A DNA stretch of 46,828 nt from Pseudolabrys sp. (GTDB lineage: Bacteria; Pseudomonadota; Alphaproteobacteria; Rhizobiales; Xanthobacteraceae): contig JAURVZ010000017.1 of the NCBI GenBank assembly GCA_030655215.1, positions 1 through 46,828 of the forward strand, given 5' to 3'. Under the pieces are notes generated by a model, which worked only from the letters and a program-made list of their open reading frames with translations, was not told the DNA's origin and ran no database searches. Position 1 is the first letter of the stretch. Each line of letters starts with the position of its first letter. Below are positions 35,937 to 44,985 of this stretch, piece by piece. Position numbers and translations under genes: made by a program.

Positions 35937-36794
35937 TCAAGCCGGCATCACATCAAGCAGCGCCGGCTTGACGCCGAGCTGGTCGATCAGACGGTTCAGC
36001 TCGCCGCGCGCTTGCGCATTGCCGCGCTGGTGCCGCTCGGCCAGGATCAGTTCGTTCTTCATCGTGTGTTCAAGGCCGGTGAATTCGGTGACGCGCACTT
36101 TGTAGCCATGCGCCTCCAGCACCAGGCCGCGAATGACATTGGTGACGTGTGCGCCAAATTCGCGGCGCTGGATCGGATGGCGCCAGAGCTGGCGCAGCGG
36201 GCCGGTCTGGCCGTCGAGCAGGCGCGCCACCTCGGCCTGGCAGCATGGCACCAGAGCGATCACTTTGGCTTCGTGCTTCAAGGCAAAACGGATGGCGTCG
36301 TCAGTGGCGGTGTCACAGGCATGCAGCGCCGTCACCATGTCGGCTTTACCACCGGGCAGTGTGGCCTCGGCAATTGGCGCGGCGATGAACGACATGCGGT
36401 CGAAGCCGGAGGAGGCGGCCAGCGCCCGCGACGACTCGACCAAAGGCTCGCGGGTCTCGATTCCGGTAACCGAACCGCGCCCGGCCGGGCCGAAGATCAA
36501 ATCGTACAGGATGAAACCGAGATAGGACTTGCCGGCGCCGACATCGGCCAGCACCGGGCTGGCATCGTCCTTCAAGAGGTCGGTGAGCGCAGGGCGCAGC
36601 ATCTGGGTCAGGTGCAGCACCTGGGTCAGCTTGCGGCGCGAATCCGCGTTCAGCGTGCCCTCGCGGGTCAGGATATGCAGCGCCTTCAAGAGCGGCGCCG
36701 ACTTGCCCGGCGTCTCGCTCGGCCAGAGCTTGCTCCAGGTCTCGAAATCCCGCGCGGCGGGGTCTTTGGCGGATTTTGGCTGCGGCTTATTCAT
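35937..36794 (-). CDS. SAM-dependent methyltransferase (Methyltransf_32-like)
   Basis: A 285-residue protein with motif I PVLADVGAGKSYLGFILYDL, SVTGIETREPLVESSRAL, and a later ADMVTALHACDTATDDAIRF with the cysteine-rich-like VPCCQAEVARLL. This HACDTATDDA / PCCQ arrangement is seen in the Methyltransf_32 group (tRNA or protein methyltransferases such as the TRM13-related set), so RNA modification is plausible. It begins the operon with the RsmC- and RsuA-like genes, 1 nt from the former. Substrate not known. Confidence 0.8.
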   Translation of the reverse strand: MNKPQPKSAKDPAARDFETWSKLWPSETPGKSAPLLKALHILTREGTLNADSRRKLTQVLHLTQMLRPALTDLLKDDASPVLADVGAGKSYLGFILYDLIFGPAGRGSVTGIETREPLVESSRALAASSGFDRMSFIAAPIAEATLPGGKADMVTALHACDTATDDAIRFALKHEAKVIALVPCCQAEVARLLDGQTGPLRQLWRHPIQRREFGAHVTNVIRGLVLEAHGYKVRVTEFTGLEHTMKNELILAERHQRGNAQARGELNRLIDQLGVKPALLDVMPA

Positions 36795-36843
36795 GCCGCC
36801 TATCTAGCGGCGCCGGGCGGCCGATGCCAGCGCCGCGGCATCC

Positions 36844-36874
36844 AAGAAAAAAGGGCGCCCCGGAGGGCGCCCTT
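36844..36874 (-). terminator. Rho-independent terminator of glnII
   Basis: On the minus strand a stem GGGCGCCC/GGGCGCCC (itself palindromic) with a TCCG loop runs into a T-tract (plus-strand A at 36847-36852), 29 nt after the glnII stop. Confidence 0.92.
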
Positions 36875-36902
36875 AAAGTCGATACGGGAGGAAACTGAGA
36901 AC

Positions 36903-37943
36903 TTAGGCCGCGACCGATTTCTTGGCGGTCGGGACCGAAGCGATGGTCTTGAGGATCTGCGACGCGATGGCGTAGGGGTCCCCTTGCGAATTCGGGCGGC
37001 GATCTTCCAGATAGCCCTTGTAGGCATCGCCCTTGACGAAGGAGTGCGGCACGCGGATCGAGGCGCCGCGATCGGCAACGCCGTAGCTGAACTTGTTCCA
37101 CGGCGCAGTCTCGTGCTTGCCGGTCAGACGCTTGTCGTTGTCCGGGCCATAGACTTCGATGTGGTCCTGCAAATTGGTCTCGAAGGCCTTCATCAGGGCT
37201 TCGAAATACTCCTTGCCGCCGACCGTGCGCATATATTCGGTCGAGAAGTTGGCGTGCATGCCCGAACCATTCCAGTCGGTGTCGCCGAGCGGCTTGCAGT
37301 GATACTCGATGTCGATGCCGTACTTCTCGGTCAAACGCTGCAAGAGGTAGCGGGCCATCCACACTTCGTCAGCGGCCTTCTTGGAGCCTTTGCCGAAGAT
37401 CTGGAACTCCCACTGGCCCTTGGCCACTTCGGCATTGATGCCTTCGTGGTTGATGCCGGCCTCGAGGCAGAGATCGAGATGCTCTTCGACGATCTTGCGG
37501 GCGATGTCGCCAACATTCGAGTAGCCGACGCCGGTGTAATACGGGCCCTGCGGCGCCGGATAACCTTGGGTCGGGAAGCCGAGGGGGCGGCCATCCTTGT
37601 AGAAGAAGTATTCCTGCTCGAAGCCGAACCAGGCGCCGGCATCGTCAAGAATGGTGGCGCGGCGGTTGGTGGCGTGCGGGGTGACGCCATCCGGCATCAT
37701 CACTTCGCACATGACCAGCGCACCGTTGGTGCGGGCCGGATCGGGATAGAGCGCAACCGGCTTGAGCACGCAGTCCGACGAGCGGCCTTCGGCCTGCAGG
37801 GTGGACGAACCGTCGAAGCCCCACAGCGGCAGCTGCTCAAGGGTCGGGAAGGATTCAAATTCCTTAACCTGGGTCTTGCCACGCAGGTTCGGGACCGGCG
37901 TGTAACCATCGAGCCAAATGTACTCGAGTTTGTACTTTGTCAT
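36903..37943 (-). CDS. glnII: glutamine synthetase II (eukaryote-like)
   Basis: A 346-residue type II glutamine synthetase, the compact eukaryote-like isozyme found in Rhizobiales. Start MTKYKLEYIWLDGYTPVPN; nucleotide and metal sites in PLWGFDGSSTLQAEG, GFEQEYFFYKDGRP, GINAEVAKGQWEFQIF and CKPLGDTDWNGSGMHANFST; ammonium-side region RGASIRVPHSF. It lacks the adenylylation loop, so it would be controlled by transcription, classically NtrC/RpoN in rhizobia. The 474-bp leader gap upstream is A+T-richer and long. Confidence 0.97.
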   Translation of the reverse strand: MTKYKLEYIWLDGYTPVPNLRGKTQVKEFESFPTLEQLPLWGFDGSSTLQAEGRSSDCVLKPVALYPDPARTNGALVMCEVMMPDGVTPHATNRRATILDDAGAWFGFEQEYFFYKDGRPLGFPTQGYPAPQGPYYTGVGYSNVGDIARKIVEEHLDLCLEAGINHEGINAEVAKGQWEFQIFGKGSKKAADEVWMARYLLQRLTEKYGIDIEYHCKPLGDTDWNGSGMHANFSTEYMRTVGGKEYFEALMKAFETNLQDHIEVYGPDNDKRLTGKHETAPWNKFSYGVADRGASIRVPHSFVKGDAYKGYLEDRRPNSQGDPYAIASQILKTIASVPTAKKSVAA

Positions 37944-38258
37944 TGAGAATCTCTCGTCCTGATGAAGCGAAGTTGAGGAACTCGGTGCCTTGTTCCGCCG
38001 TCAAAGGCACTCCCGGCCATCAACGACTACGGTCACTAAAGCATGAAATATGCCAGTCCTCGGCCGACTGGGCAGTCTGAACTTTCGAAGCGCTACGTGC
38101 TGGCAACGGGTACGCCTACGTGTTGTGCAGTGCAGTTTTACCAAGCAAATCGTCTGCGCGCTCTGCATTCCGACGCGGAGCCATCCGGCATTCCTGCATA
38201 GCGCGCACAAAACCTGTGAGTGATCAGGACGATGCTGTTCCCGGTGCAGTCCAAATAA

Positions 38259-38275
38259 TGCCTATCAAATAGGCA
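38259..38275. promoter_or_regulatory. palindrome in the glnII/DUF2735 divergent region
   Basis: The 474-bp gap 37944-38417 separates glnII (minus) from the DUF2735 gene (plus) and has no other gene. Its clearest element is the perfect 7-bp-arm palindrome TGCCTATCAAATAGGCA at 38259-38275 in a locally A+T-rich stretch, followed by another ATGCC and five T. It looks like an operator. GG-N10-GC pairs that could be sigma-54 sites for glnII exist at 38103-38116 and around 38050-38065, but they are too poor to call. Confidence 0.45.
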
Positions 38276-38417
38276 ATATGCCGTTTTTATTGGCGATTCT
38301 TGGTCCGAAACCCTTCAGAATCTGCTACAGAACATTATGTGTTCCGCAGCGTTGTTCCACTGACCATGCAAGTCTTCTGCCGCACCAGCGGGTGCGGAAG
38401 CTGAAGGAGAGACGATT

Positions 38418-38597
38418 ATGACCACGAGCCAGACCAGAGAGTCGGCGCAGATTGTCCAGTTTCCGGTCGGCGGTCGCGCCGGCCTGAAGCGCGATCTGGC
38501 GACGGTGCAGTCGCCGCGTATTGCGGACATCGCCGTCGGCGGCAGCTGGTATCACGAAGAAGCCATTCGCGACGACCAGCCGACCCGTACGAACTGA
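38418..38597 (+). CDS. DUF2735 small protein
   Basis: A 59-residue ORF too short for many gene callers. Translation begins MTTSQTRESAQIVQFPVGGR, continues AGLKRDLATVQSPRIADIAV and ends GGSWYHEEAIRDDQPTRTN. The QFPVGGRAGL and VAxGGSWYHExA pattern matches DUF2735, a family of short alphaproteobacterial proteins often located beside glutamine synthetase genes. A strong GAAGGAGAGA ribosome-binding site sits 7 nt before the ATG. Function unknown; position suggests a link to nitrogen metabolism. It converges on the glutaminase gene. Confidence 0.82.
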   Translation: MTTSQTRESAQIVQFPVGGRAGLKRDLATVQSPRIADIAVGGSWYHEEAIRDDQPTRTN

Positions 38598-38612
38598 ATC
38601 TGCGAAAATGTC

Positions 38613-38632
38613 GGCGCGTGGCATCACGCGCC
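38613..38632. terminator. hairpin between DUF2735 gene and glsA
   Basis: A perfect 8-bp stem GGCGCGTG/CACGCGCC with a 4-nt loop covers the glsA stop codon. On the minus strand it is followed after a few bases by TTTT, so it may end glsA transcripts; on the plus strand there is no T-run. Confidence 0.4.
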
Positions 38633-39565
38633 GAAGATGGACCAATCCATACGTTTGCTGAGCGTTTCAAGCGCGATACGGCCGAGATGAGAATTGCCCG
38701 CGGCGTCTAAACCGGGCGACCAGACGGCGATCGAGGCTTCCCCCGGCGAGATGGCGAGAATGCCGCCGCCCACGCCGCTCTTGCCCGGCAGACCCACCCG
38801 ATAAGCGAACTCACCCGACCCGTCATAATGGCCGCAGGTCAACATGACGGCGTTGATGCGGCGTGTCCGTTCTGCCTGGATCACCTGCAAGCCCGTTGAC
38901 GGGTTGCGGCCCGACTGGGCCAGAAAGCGTCCGGCCATGGCCAGTTGCTTGCACGACATGGCGATGGCGCACTGGTGGAAATAGACGCCGAGCGTCATTT
39001 CGACCGGATTGTCGAGCACGCCGAACGACTTCATGTAATTGGCCAAAGCCGCATTGCGAAAGCCGGTGCGCTGCTCGGACGCGGCAACCGCCTCGTCGAT
39101 AGAGATCGTCGGATCGTCGGCGAGAAAGCGCATGAAACTCAGGATTTCGCCGAGCGCCTCGCGTGGCTGATGGCCGGACAGGATCATATCGGTCACAGCA
39201 ATGGCGCCGGCGTTGATGAAGGGATTGCGCGGAATGCCTTGCTCGCGCTCAAGCTGGACGATCGAGTTGAAGGGCGAGCCGGAGGGCTCGCGGCCGACGC
39301 GCCGCCACAGCCGGTCGCCATAGCGTCCGAGCGCCAAAGTCAGTGTGAAAACCTTGGACACGCTCTGGATCGAGAATGGCATGTCGCTGTCGCCACCCAG
39401 CGCCACGTGGCCGTCCGCCGTGATGACCGCAATACCAAAATGCTTCGGACTGACGCGGGCCAACTCGGGAATGTAGGTGGCGACGTCGCCGCGCTCGGTG
39501 CGCGCACGCATATCGTCGGCGATGTCGCTGACGACGGTGTCGAGATGGGCCGAGGCTTTGGTCAT
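38624..39565 (-). CDS. glsA: glutaminase A
   Basis: A 313-residue serine-dependent glutaminase (beta-lactamase-like fold) that turns glutamine into glutamate and ammonium. The active-site Ser-x-x-Lys is in [34 protein letters not shown] and the closing [20 protein letters not shown], with its conserved glycines, are present. Its neighbours are both glutamine synthetases, so the island contains enzymes for making and breaking glutamine. Length fits the family. Confidence 0.96.
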   Translation of the reverse strand: MTKASAHLDTVVSDIADDMRARTERGDVATYIPELARVSPKHFGIAVITADGHVALGGDSDMPFSIQSVSKVFTLTLALGRYGDRLWRRVGREPSGSPFNSIVQLEREQGIPRNPFINAGAIAVTDMILSGHQPREALGEILSFMRFLADDPTISIDEAVAASEQRTGFRNAALANYMKSFGVLDNPVEMTLGVYFHQCAIAMSCKQLAMAGRFLAQSGRNPSTGLQVIQAERTRRINAVMLTCGHYDGSGEFAYRVGLPGKSGVGGGILAISPGEASIAVWSPGLDAAGNSHLGRIALETLSKRMDWSIFGA

Positions 39566-39594
39566 TCAGGCGGCGTCCGTTGATGTGCGTCGAT

Positions 39595-39625
39595 AAGAAA
39601 AGGGCGCTTCAATGAAGAAGCGCCC
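39595..39625 (-). terminator. Rho-independent terminator of glnBA
   Basis: On the minus strand the 9-bp stem GGGCGCTTC/GAAGCGCCC (39625-39617 with 39610-39602) has a 6-nt loop and is followed by TTTTCTTA. It lies 26 nt after the glnA stop. Confidence 0.92.
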
Positions 39626-39650
39626 TGATCTTTATCCGTCGTGCCGGCCC

Positions 39651-41060
39651 TTACGCCGAATAATACATCTCGTATTCGACCGGATGCGGTGTGTGCTCGA
39701 AGCGGATGACTTCGGTCATCTTCAGCTCGATGTAGCTGTCGATGAAGTCGTCGTCGAACACGCCGCCGGCGGTCAAGAAGGCGCGATCCTTGTCGAGGTT
39801 CTCGAGCGCTTCGCGCAACGAACCACAAACGGTCGGGATCTGCTTCAGCTCGGCCTTGGGCAGGTCATAGAGATCCTTGTCCATCGGCTCGCCGGGATGC
39901 AGCTTGTGCTTGATGCCGTCAAGACCGGCCTGCAGCAGCGCTGCGAAAGCGAGATACGGATTGGCGAGCGGATCCGGGAAACGGACCTCGACGCGCTTGG
40001 CCTTCGGGCTCTCGGTATAGGGAATGCGGCACGACGCCGAACGGTTGCGCGCCGAGTAGGCGAGCAACACCGGCGCTTCATAGCCCGGCACCAGACGCTT
40101 GTAGGAGTTGGTGGTCGGGTTGGTGAACGCATTCACCGCCTTGGCGTGCTTGATGACACCGGCGATGTAGGAGAGGCACATGTCCGAGAGACCGGCATAT
40201 TTGTCGCCGGCGAACATTGGTTTGCCGTCCTTCCAGATCGACTGGTGGCAGTGCATGCCCGAGCCGTTATCGCCGTAGATCGGCTTCGGCATGAAGGTCG
40301 CCGACTTGCCGTAGATCTGCGCGACCTGATGGATGCAGTACTTGTAGACCTGCATCATGTCGGCCATTTGCGTCATCGGCGAGAACTTGAGGCCGAGTTC
40401 GTGCTGGGCCGAGGCCACTTCGTGGTGATGCTTTTCGACCTTGGCGCCCATGCGGGCCATCGCGCCGAGCATTTCCGAGCGCATGTCCTGCGCCGAGTCC
40501 TGCGGCGGCACCGGGAAGTAGCCCTTCTTGACGCCGACGCGGTGGCCGAGATTGCCGCCTTCATAGTCGGTGTCGGAGTTGGTCGGCAGTTCGATCGAGT
40601 CGACCTTGAAGCCGGTGTTGTACATATCGGCTTTGTATTTGACGTCGTCGAACACGAAGAATTCGGCTTCCGGTCCGAAATAGATGGTGTCGCCGAGGCC
40701 CATCGACTTCACGAGCGCTTCGGCTTTCTTGCACATGCCGCGCGGGTCGCGATTGTACGGCTCGCCGGTGGTCGGCTCGAGCACGTCGCACACCAGGACG
40801 AGGGTGGTTTCGGCGAAGAACGGATCGATACAGGCCGAGGCCGGGTCCGGCATCAGGCACATGTCGGATTCGTTGATCGCTTTCCAGCCGGCGATCGACG
40901 AACCGTCGAACATCTGGCCTTCCGAGAAAGTGTCTTCCTCGATCATCCCGACGTCGAAGGTGACATGCTGCCACTTGCCGCGCGGATCGGTGAAGCGGAA
41001 GTCGACGTATTTCACGTCGCTATCCTTGATCATCTTCATGACATTCTTGGCTGTCGTCAT
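39651..41060 (-). CDS. glnA: glutamine synthetase type I
   Basis: A 469-residue GSI-beta enzyme, the main ammonium-assimilating glutamine synthetase (dodecamer). Metal-binding and active-site regions include [45 protein letters not shown] and [17 protein letters not shown]. The adenylylation tyrosine is Tyr398 in KDLYDLP, so activity is expected to be controlled by GlnE, which responds to GlnB next door. It lies 55 nt downstream of glnB with no terminator between them: operon glnBA. Confidence 0.98.
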   Translation of the reverse strand: MTTAKNVMKMIKDSDVKYVDFRFTDPRGKWQHVTFDVGMIEEDTFSEGQMFDGSSIAGWKAINESDMCLMPDPASACIDPFFAETTLVLVCDVLEPTTGEPYNRDPRGMCKKAEALVKSMGLGDTIYFGPEAEFFVFDDVKYKADMYNTGFKVDSIELPTNSDTDYEGGNLGHRVGVKKGYFPVPPQDSAQDMRSEMLGAMARMGAKVEKHHHEVASAQHELGLKFSPMTQMADMMQVYKYCIHQVAQIYGKSATFMPKPIYGDNGSGMHCHQSIWKDGKPMFAGDKYAGLSDMCLSYIAGVIKHAKAVNAFTNPTTNSYKRLVPGYEAPVLLAYSARNRSASCRIPYTESPKAKRVEVRFPDPLANPYLAFAALLQAGLDGIKHKLHPGEPMDKDLYDLPKAELKQIPTVCGSLREALENLDKDRAFLTAGGVFDDDFIDSYIELKMTEVIRFEHTPHPVEYEMYYSA

Positions 41061-41115
41061 GGGTAGCGTTTCCCCTTACTGGCTGGATTTATCGAGGGGG
41101 ACATTTGGCCCAGCG

Positions 41116-41517
<402 letters not shown>

Positions 41518-41534
41518 TTATTCAATGCTCGGTT

Positions 41535-41550
41535 AGCAGAACCCGTGCCA
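41535..41550 (-). promoter_or_regulatory. sigma-54 (RpoN) promoter of glnBA
   Basis: Read on the minus strand: TGGCACG, GGTT, CTGCT, which matches the consensus TGGCACG-N4-TTGCW at all positions but one, with the required 10 nt between GG (41549-41548) and GC (41537-41536). Transcription would begin near 41524, about 70 nt before glnB. A second perfect TGGCACG is at 41578-41572. Confidence 0.85.
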
Positions 41551-41571
41551 AGCCCGGGGCGTGCTTAAAAC

Positions 41572-41578
41572 CGTGCCA
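41572..41578 (-). promoter_or_regulatory. second -24-like element upstream of glnB
   Basis: A second perfect TGGCACG on the minus strand, 28 nt upstream of the first. Its nearest GC (41564-41563) is 11 nt away rather than 10, so it would be a poor promoter by itself. It may be a decoy or a decayed duplicate of the active site. Confidence 0.4.
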
Positions 41579-41620
41579 CGCCAAGACGTTAAATACCCTG
41601 CCTGCATGGGGTACCACAAC

Positions 41621-41638
41621 TGCCTAAAGTTAGGTGCC
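41621..41638. promoter_or_regulatory. imperfect palindrome upstream of glnB/nnr
   Basis: TGCCTAAAGTTAGGTGCC contains arms CCTAA/TTAGG, and a further GCCTAA copy follows at 41656-41661. It resembles the palindrome at 38259-38275 in the glnII region (both GCCTA...TAGG), with different spacing. It could bind a regulator shared by the two nitrogen loci. Confidence 0.35.
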
Positions 41639-41747
41639 TTCAAACTAATCAATATGCCTAATTTCTGATCATGACGGAGAGAAGTGTTGCAGCGCAGCGG
41701 GTTGGTGCGATTTGTCGCTCATGAATGCGGCCGATAGTGTCGGCGCC

Positions 41748-43253
41748 ATGACGAATGGGCCGAGCGAACTTTTGACCACAGCGGAGATGGGTGAGGCTGA
41801 CCGGCTGACGATCAAGGCGGGCACGCCGGGTATCGATCTGATGGAGCGGGCCGGCATTGCCGTCGCCGATGCCGTGAGCGCTTTGTCAGGAAGACGAGTT
41901 TTGGTCGTGGCCGGGCCCGGTAATAACGGCGGTGACGGCTTCGTGGCGGCGCGGCACCTGGCCGAGCGCGGCTATGAGGTGGGGGTGAGCTTTGTCGGCG
42001 ACCGCGCCAAGCTGAAGGGCGATGCGGCGACGGCGGCTTCGCGCTGGAGCGGGCAGGTGCATCCCGCCGAGCCGGCGCAGCTCGACGGCTGCGATATTGT
42101 GATTGATGCCCTGTTCGGTGCCGGGCTCGACCGTGACATCACCGGGCAGGCGAAGGCGATGATTGAAGCGATCAACCAATCAAGCGCGACAATTGTTGCC
42201 GTCGACCTGCCGAGCGGAATCAACGGCGGCAACGGCGCGGTGATGGGTGCAGCTGTGAAGGCGCAGCACACGGTGACGTTCTTCCGCAGGAAGCCCGGCC
42301 ATGTGTTGCTGCCGGGCCGCCTGCATTGCGGGACGCTGACTTTGGCCGATATCGGCATTCCGGCCAGCATGCTCGATGCCATCAAGCCGCAGACCTTCGC
42401 CAACGGGCCGGCTTTGTGGGGCGCGCGGTTTCCGGTGCCGAAGGTGGCGGGGCACAAATATGCGCGCGGCCACGCCGTGGTCGTGTCCGGCGGGCTATCG
42501 ACCACCGGGGCGGCGCGGCTATCAGCGCGCGGCGCGCTCAGGGCTGGAGCAGGGCTGGTGACCATCGCCAGCCCGACGGATGCGCTGGCGGTCAATGCCG
42601 CCAACAGCCTGGCGGTGATGGTGCGGCCAGTCGAGGGCGCCGAAGCACTGGCGGACTTCCTGACCGACAAGCGGCTCAACGCCGTTGTGCTGGGGCCGGG
42701 CGGTGGCGTCGGCGCTGTGATGCGGGAACTGGTGCTGGCGGCTTTGGCCAGCGAGGCAGCCGTCGTGCTCGACGCCGACGCCCTGACCAGCTTCGCCGAT
42801 CAGCCTGTGGCGCTGTTCAAGGCCATCCAGCAGCGGCATGGCGGCGGTGTCGTGCTGACGCCCCATGGCGGAGAATTTAACAGGCTTTTCAAATCACTAT
42901 CAGACGACCCTCAAGTTAACTCGAAACTGGAGCAAGCACGTCAGGCTGCCCGGGCCAGCGGCGCGGTCGTGCTGCTCAAGGGCGCTGACACCGTGGTCGC
43001 CGCGCCGGACGGCCGGGCATCCATCGCCGACAATGCTCCGCCATATCTCGCCACCGCCGGCGCCGGCGACGTGCTCGCCGGGATGATCGCCGGGCTGCTC
43101 GCCCAAGGCATGGAACCCTTCGAGGCTGCCTCAGCCGCCGTCTGGCTGCACGGCGAGGCAGCGGCAGCGTTCGGCCCCGGTCTGATCGCGGAAGACCTTC
43201 CCGAGGCCCTGCCGGGCGTCTACCGGCGGCTGTTTGACGCAATTGCCACTTAG
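41748..43253 (+). CDS. nnr: bifunctional NAD(P)HX epimerase/dehydratase
   Basis: A ~500-residue two-domain repair enzyme for hydrated NADH/NADPH. Domain 1 (NnrE, about 1-205) has ELLTTAEMGEADRLTIKAG, the conserved VVAGPGNNGGDGFVAARHLA and DALFGAGLDRDI; domain 2 (NnrD) has YARGHAVVVSGG, VVLTPHGGEFNRLF, VVLLKGADTVVA and the ATP-site TAGAGDVLAGMIAGLLA. The frame is open from 41712; the ATGs at 41721 and 41748 are both possible and neither has a good ribosome-binding site. I chose 41748 because it brings the family's ELLT start closest to the N-terminus. It is divergent from glnB. Confidence 0.94.
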   Translation: MTNGPSELLTTAEMGEADRLTIKAGTPGIDLMERAGIAVADAVSALSGRRVLVVAGPGNNGGDGFVAARHLAERGYEVGVSFVGDRAKLKGDAATAASRWSGQVHPAEPAQLDGCDIVIDALFGAGLDRDITGQAKAMIEAINQSSATIVAVDLPSGINGGNGAVMGAAVKAQHTVTFFRRKPGHVLLPGRLHCGTLTLADIGIPASMLDAIKPQTFANGPALWGARFPVPKVAGHKYARGHAVVVSGGLSTTGAARLSARGALRAGAGLVTIASPTDALAVNAANSLAVMVRPVEGAEALADFLTDKRLNAVVLGPGGGVGAVMRELVLAALASEAAVVLDADALTSFADQPVALFKAIQQRHGGGVVLTPHGGEFNRLFKSLSDDPQVNSKLEQARQAARASGAVVLLKGADTVVAAPDGRASIADNAPPYLATAGAGDVLAGMIAGLLAQGMEPFEAASAAVWLHGEAAAAFGPGLIAEDLPEALPGVYRRLFDAIAT

Positions 43254-43338
43254 CCGCGCCGCCACACGTTTGTGCCTTGCCGGATGCAGCCCGGCGCGGT
43301 AAGCCCCGCGCACGAAAATCGTCTTTTGACTGCCCTTT

Positions 43339-43423
<85 letters not shown>

Positions 43424-43460
43424 GCCTCGAGCAGTTAAGACCCAGAAACGAAGTGAGATC

Positions 43461-44816
43461 ATGCAGGTTACCGAAACACTGTCCGAAGGCCTCAAGCGCG
43501 AATATTCCGTGACCATTCCGGTCGCCGAACTCGCCACCAAAGTTGATGCCCGCCTTGCCGAACTCAAGGACAAGGTGAAACTCAACGGCTTTCGTCCGGG
43601 CAAGGTGCCGGTCGCGCATATCAAGAAGCTGTACGGCCGCTCGGCAATGGCCGAAGTGATCGAAGCCACGGTGCGCGACACCAACAACAAGATTGTCACC
43701 GACAACAATTTCAAGTTGGCCGCCGATCCGAAAGTGACGCTGCCGACCGAGGAAGCCGAAGTCGAAAAGCTCATCAATGGCGGCAGCGATCTCAGCTACA
43801 CCGTTGGCATCGAGATCGTGCCGGAGATCAAGCTCGCCAACTTCAAGGACATCAAGCTGACCCGGCTGACCGCCGACGTCGCGGAGTCCGACATTGACGA
43901 GGGCCTCGCCCGCATCGTCGACCAGAACAAGCCCTATGCCCCGAAGGCTGACGGCGCGAAGGCCGAGACCGGCGACCGCGTCAAAATCGCCTTTGTCGGC
44001 ACCATCGGCGGCGTGCCGTTCGAAGGCGGCACCGGCGAAGACATCGACGTGCAGATCGGCTCGAACACCTTTATTCCCGGCTTTGAAGAGCAGCTCATCG
44101 GCATCGGCGCCGGCGACGACCGCACGGTGAAGGCGACGTTCCCGACCGCTTATGCCAATGCCGAACTGGCCGGCAAGGAAGCCGAATTCGCCGTGAAGGC
44201 CAAGTCGATCGAAGCGCCGGGCAGCCTCACGGCCGATGACGAATTCGCCAAGACGCTCGGCCTGGAATCGCTCGCCAAGTTGCGCGACGCGGTCAAGGAT
44301 CGTCTCACCCGCGACCAGCAGGCGGCCTCGCGCCAGAAGCTGAAGCGGGCGCTGCTCGACGAACTCGACAAGCTGCATTCATTCGACCCGCCGCCGACCA
44401 TGGTGGAAGACGAGTTCAACCGTGTCTGGGCCTCGGTCACCGAAGAGCTTAAGAGCGAGAACAAGACCTTCGCCGATGAGGACACCACCGAGGACAAGGC
44501 GCGCGAAGAGTATCGCACCATTGCCGCCCGCCGTGTGCGCCTCGGTCTGGTGCTCGCCGAGATCGGCGAGAAGAACACCATCACCGTGACCGACGAAGAA
44601 CTGAGCCGCGCCATTGCCGAGCGCGCCCGTCAGTTCGCCGGCCAGGAGCAGCGCGTCTGGGATTACTTCCGCCAGAACCCGCAGGCCGTCGCCGGCGTGC
44701 GGGCGCCGATCTTCGAAGAGAAGGTGGTCGACTTCCTGGTCGAACTCGCCAGCGTCACCGACAAGAAGGTTTCGAAAGAAGAACTGTTCAAGCCGGAAGA
44801 CGAATCAGTAGCCTGA
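43461..44816 (+). CDS. tig: trigger factor
   Basis: A 451-residue ribosome-associated chaperone. The ribosome-binding loop GFRPGKVP is at residues 43-50; a peptidyl-prolyl isomerase (FKBP-like) domain follows at about 165-245 (DRVKIAFVGTIGGVPFEGG and GSNTFIPGFEEQLIG); the C-terminal half is the long helical chaperone body, ending LFKPEDESVA. It precedes clpP and clpX, the conserved order in proteobacteria. Probably has its own leader downstream of the tRNA. Confidence 0.97.
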   Translation: MQVTETLSEGLKREYSVTIPVAELATKVDARLAELKDKVKLNGFRPGKVPVAHIKKLYGRSAMAEVIEATVRDTNNKIVTDNNFKLAADPKVTLPTEEAEVEKLINGGSDLSYTVGIEIVPEIKLANFKDIKLTRLTADVAESDIDEGLARIVDQNKPYAPKADGAKAETGDRVKIAFVGTIGGVPFEGGTGEDIDVQIGSNTFIPGFEEQLIGIGAGDDRTVKATFPTAYANAELAGKEAEFAVKAKSIEAPGSLTADDEFAKTLGLESLAKLRDAVKDRLTRDQQAASRQKLKRALLDELDKLHSFDPPPTMVEDEFNRVWASVTEELKSENKTFADEDTTEDKAREEYRTIAARRVRLGLVLAEIGEKNTITVTDEELSRAIAERARQFAGQEQRVWDYFRQNPQAVAGVRAPIFEEKVVDFLVELASVTDKKVSKEELFKPEDESVA

Positions 44817-44847
44817 TCCGGCCGGGGACCATTAGGACAGCGGCTTG

Positions 44848-44880
44848 TGACGGAGATTTAACGGTCTCCGTCATTCGTCT
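44848..44880 (+). terminator. candidate terminator of tig
   Basis: Stem TGACGGAGA (44848-44856) with TCTCCGTCA (44865-44873), 8-nt loop, then TTCGTCT, a weak T-rich tail. The T-run is poor, so read-through into clpP is likely. Confidence 0.55.
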
Positions 44881-44890
44881 GTCTGGGGCC

Positions 44891-44919
44891 TTGCGTTAGG
44901 GCACATGCGAAAATAGATC
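44891..44919 (+). promoter_or_regulatory. candidate promoter of clpP
   Basis: TTGCGT at 44891-44896 and TAGATC at 44914-44919 with a 17-nt spacer, ending 66 nt before the clpP start. It begins with CTTG, so an RpoH (heat-shock) reading is also possible, but the -10 side does not clearly decide it. Confidence 0.4.
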
Positions 44920-44985
44920 ATCGCTACGATGCGATGCGGCTAATCTAGCCAGAACGATTCGCGTCAAATGCCTTTTGGAGCCGAT

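Noticed and set aside
35916..37946. A 676-codon open frame on the plus strand across glnII and a methyltransferase
   Set aside because: It runs antisense to glnII and the methyltransferase, both certain by motif; its translation is rich in Arg/Gly/His and has no family pattern. Long antisense frames are usual in G+C-rich DNA.
38102..38117. Sigma-54 promoter for glnII (AGGCGTACCCGTTGCC on the minus strand)
   Set aside because: Spacing GG-N10-GC and TTGC fit, but the -24 box is weak. Similar matches occur by chance nearby (for example in 38050-38065), and this sequence also reads as a weak match on the plus strand.
39612..41066. A 484-codon open frame antisense to glnA
   Set aside because: It mirrors glnA exactly, lacks recognisable motifs, and covers the glnA terminator hairpin.
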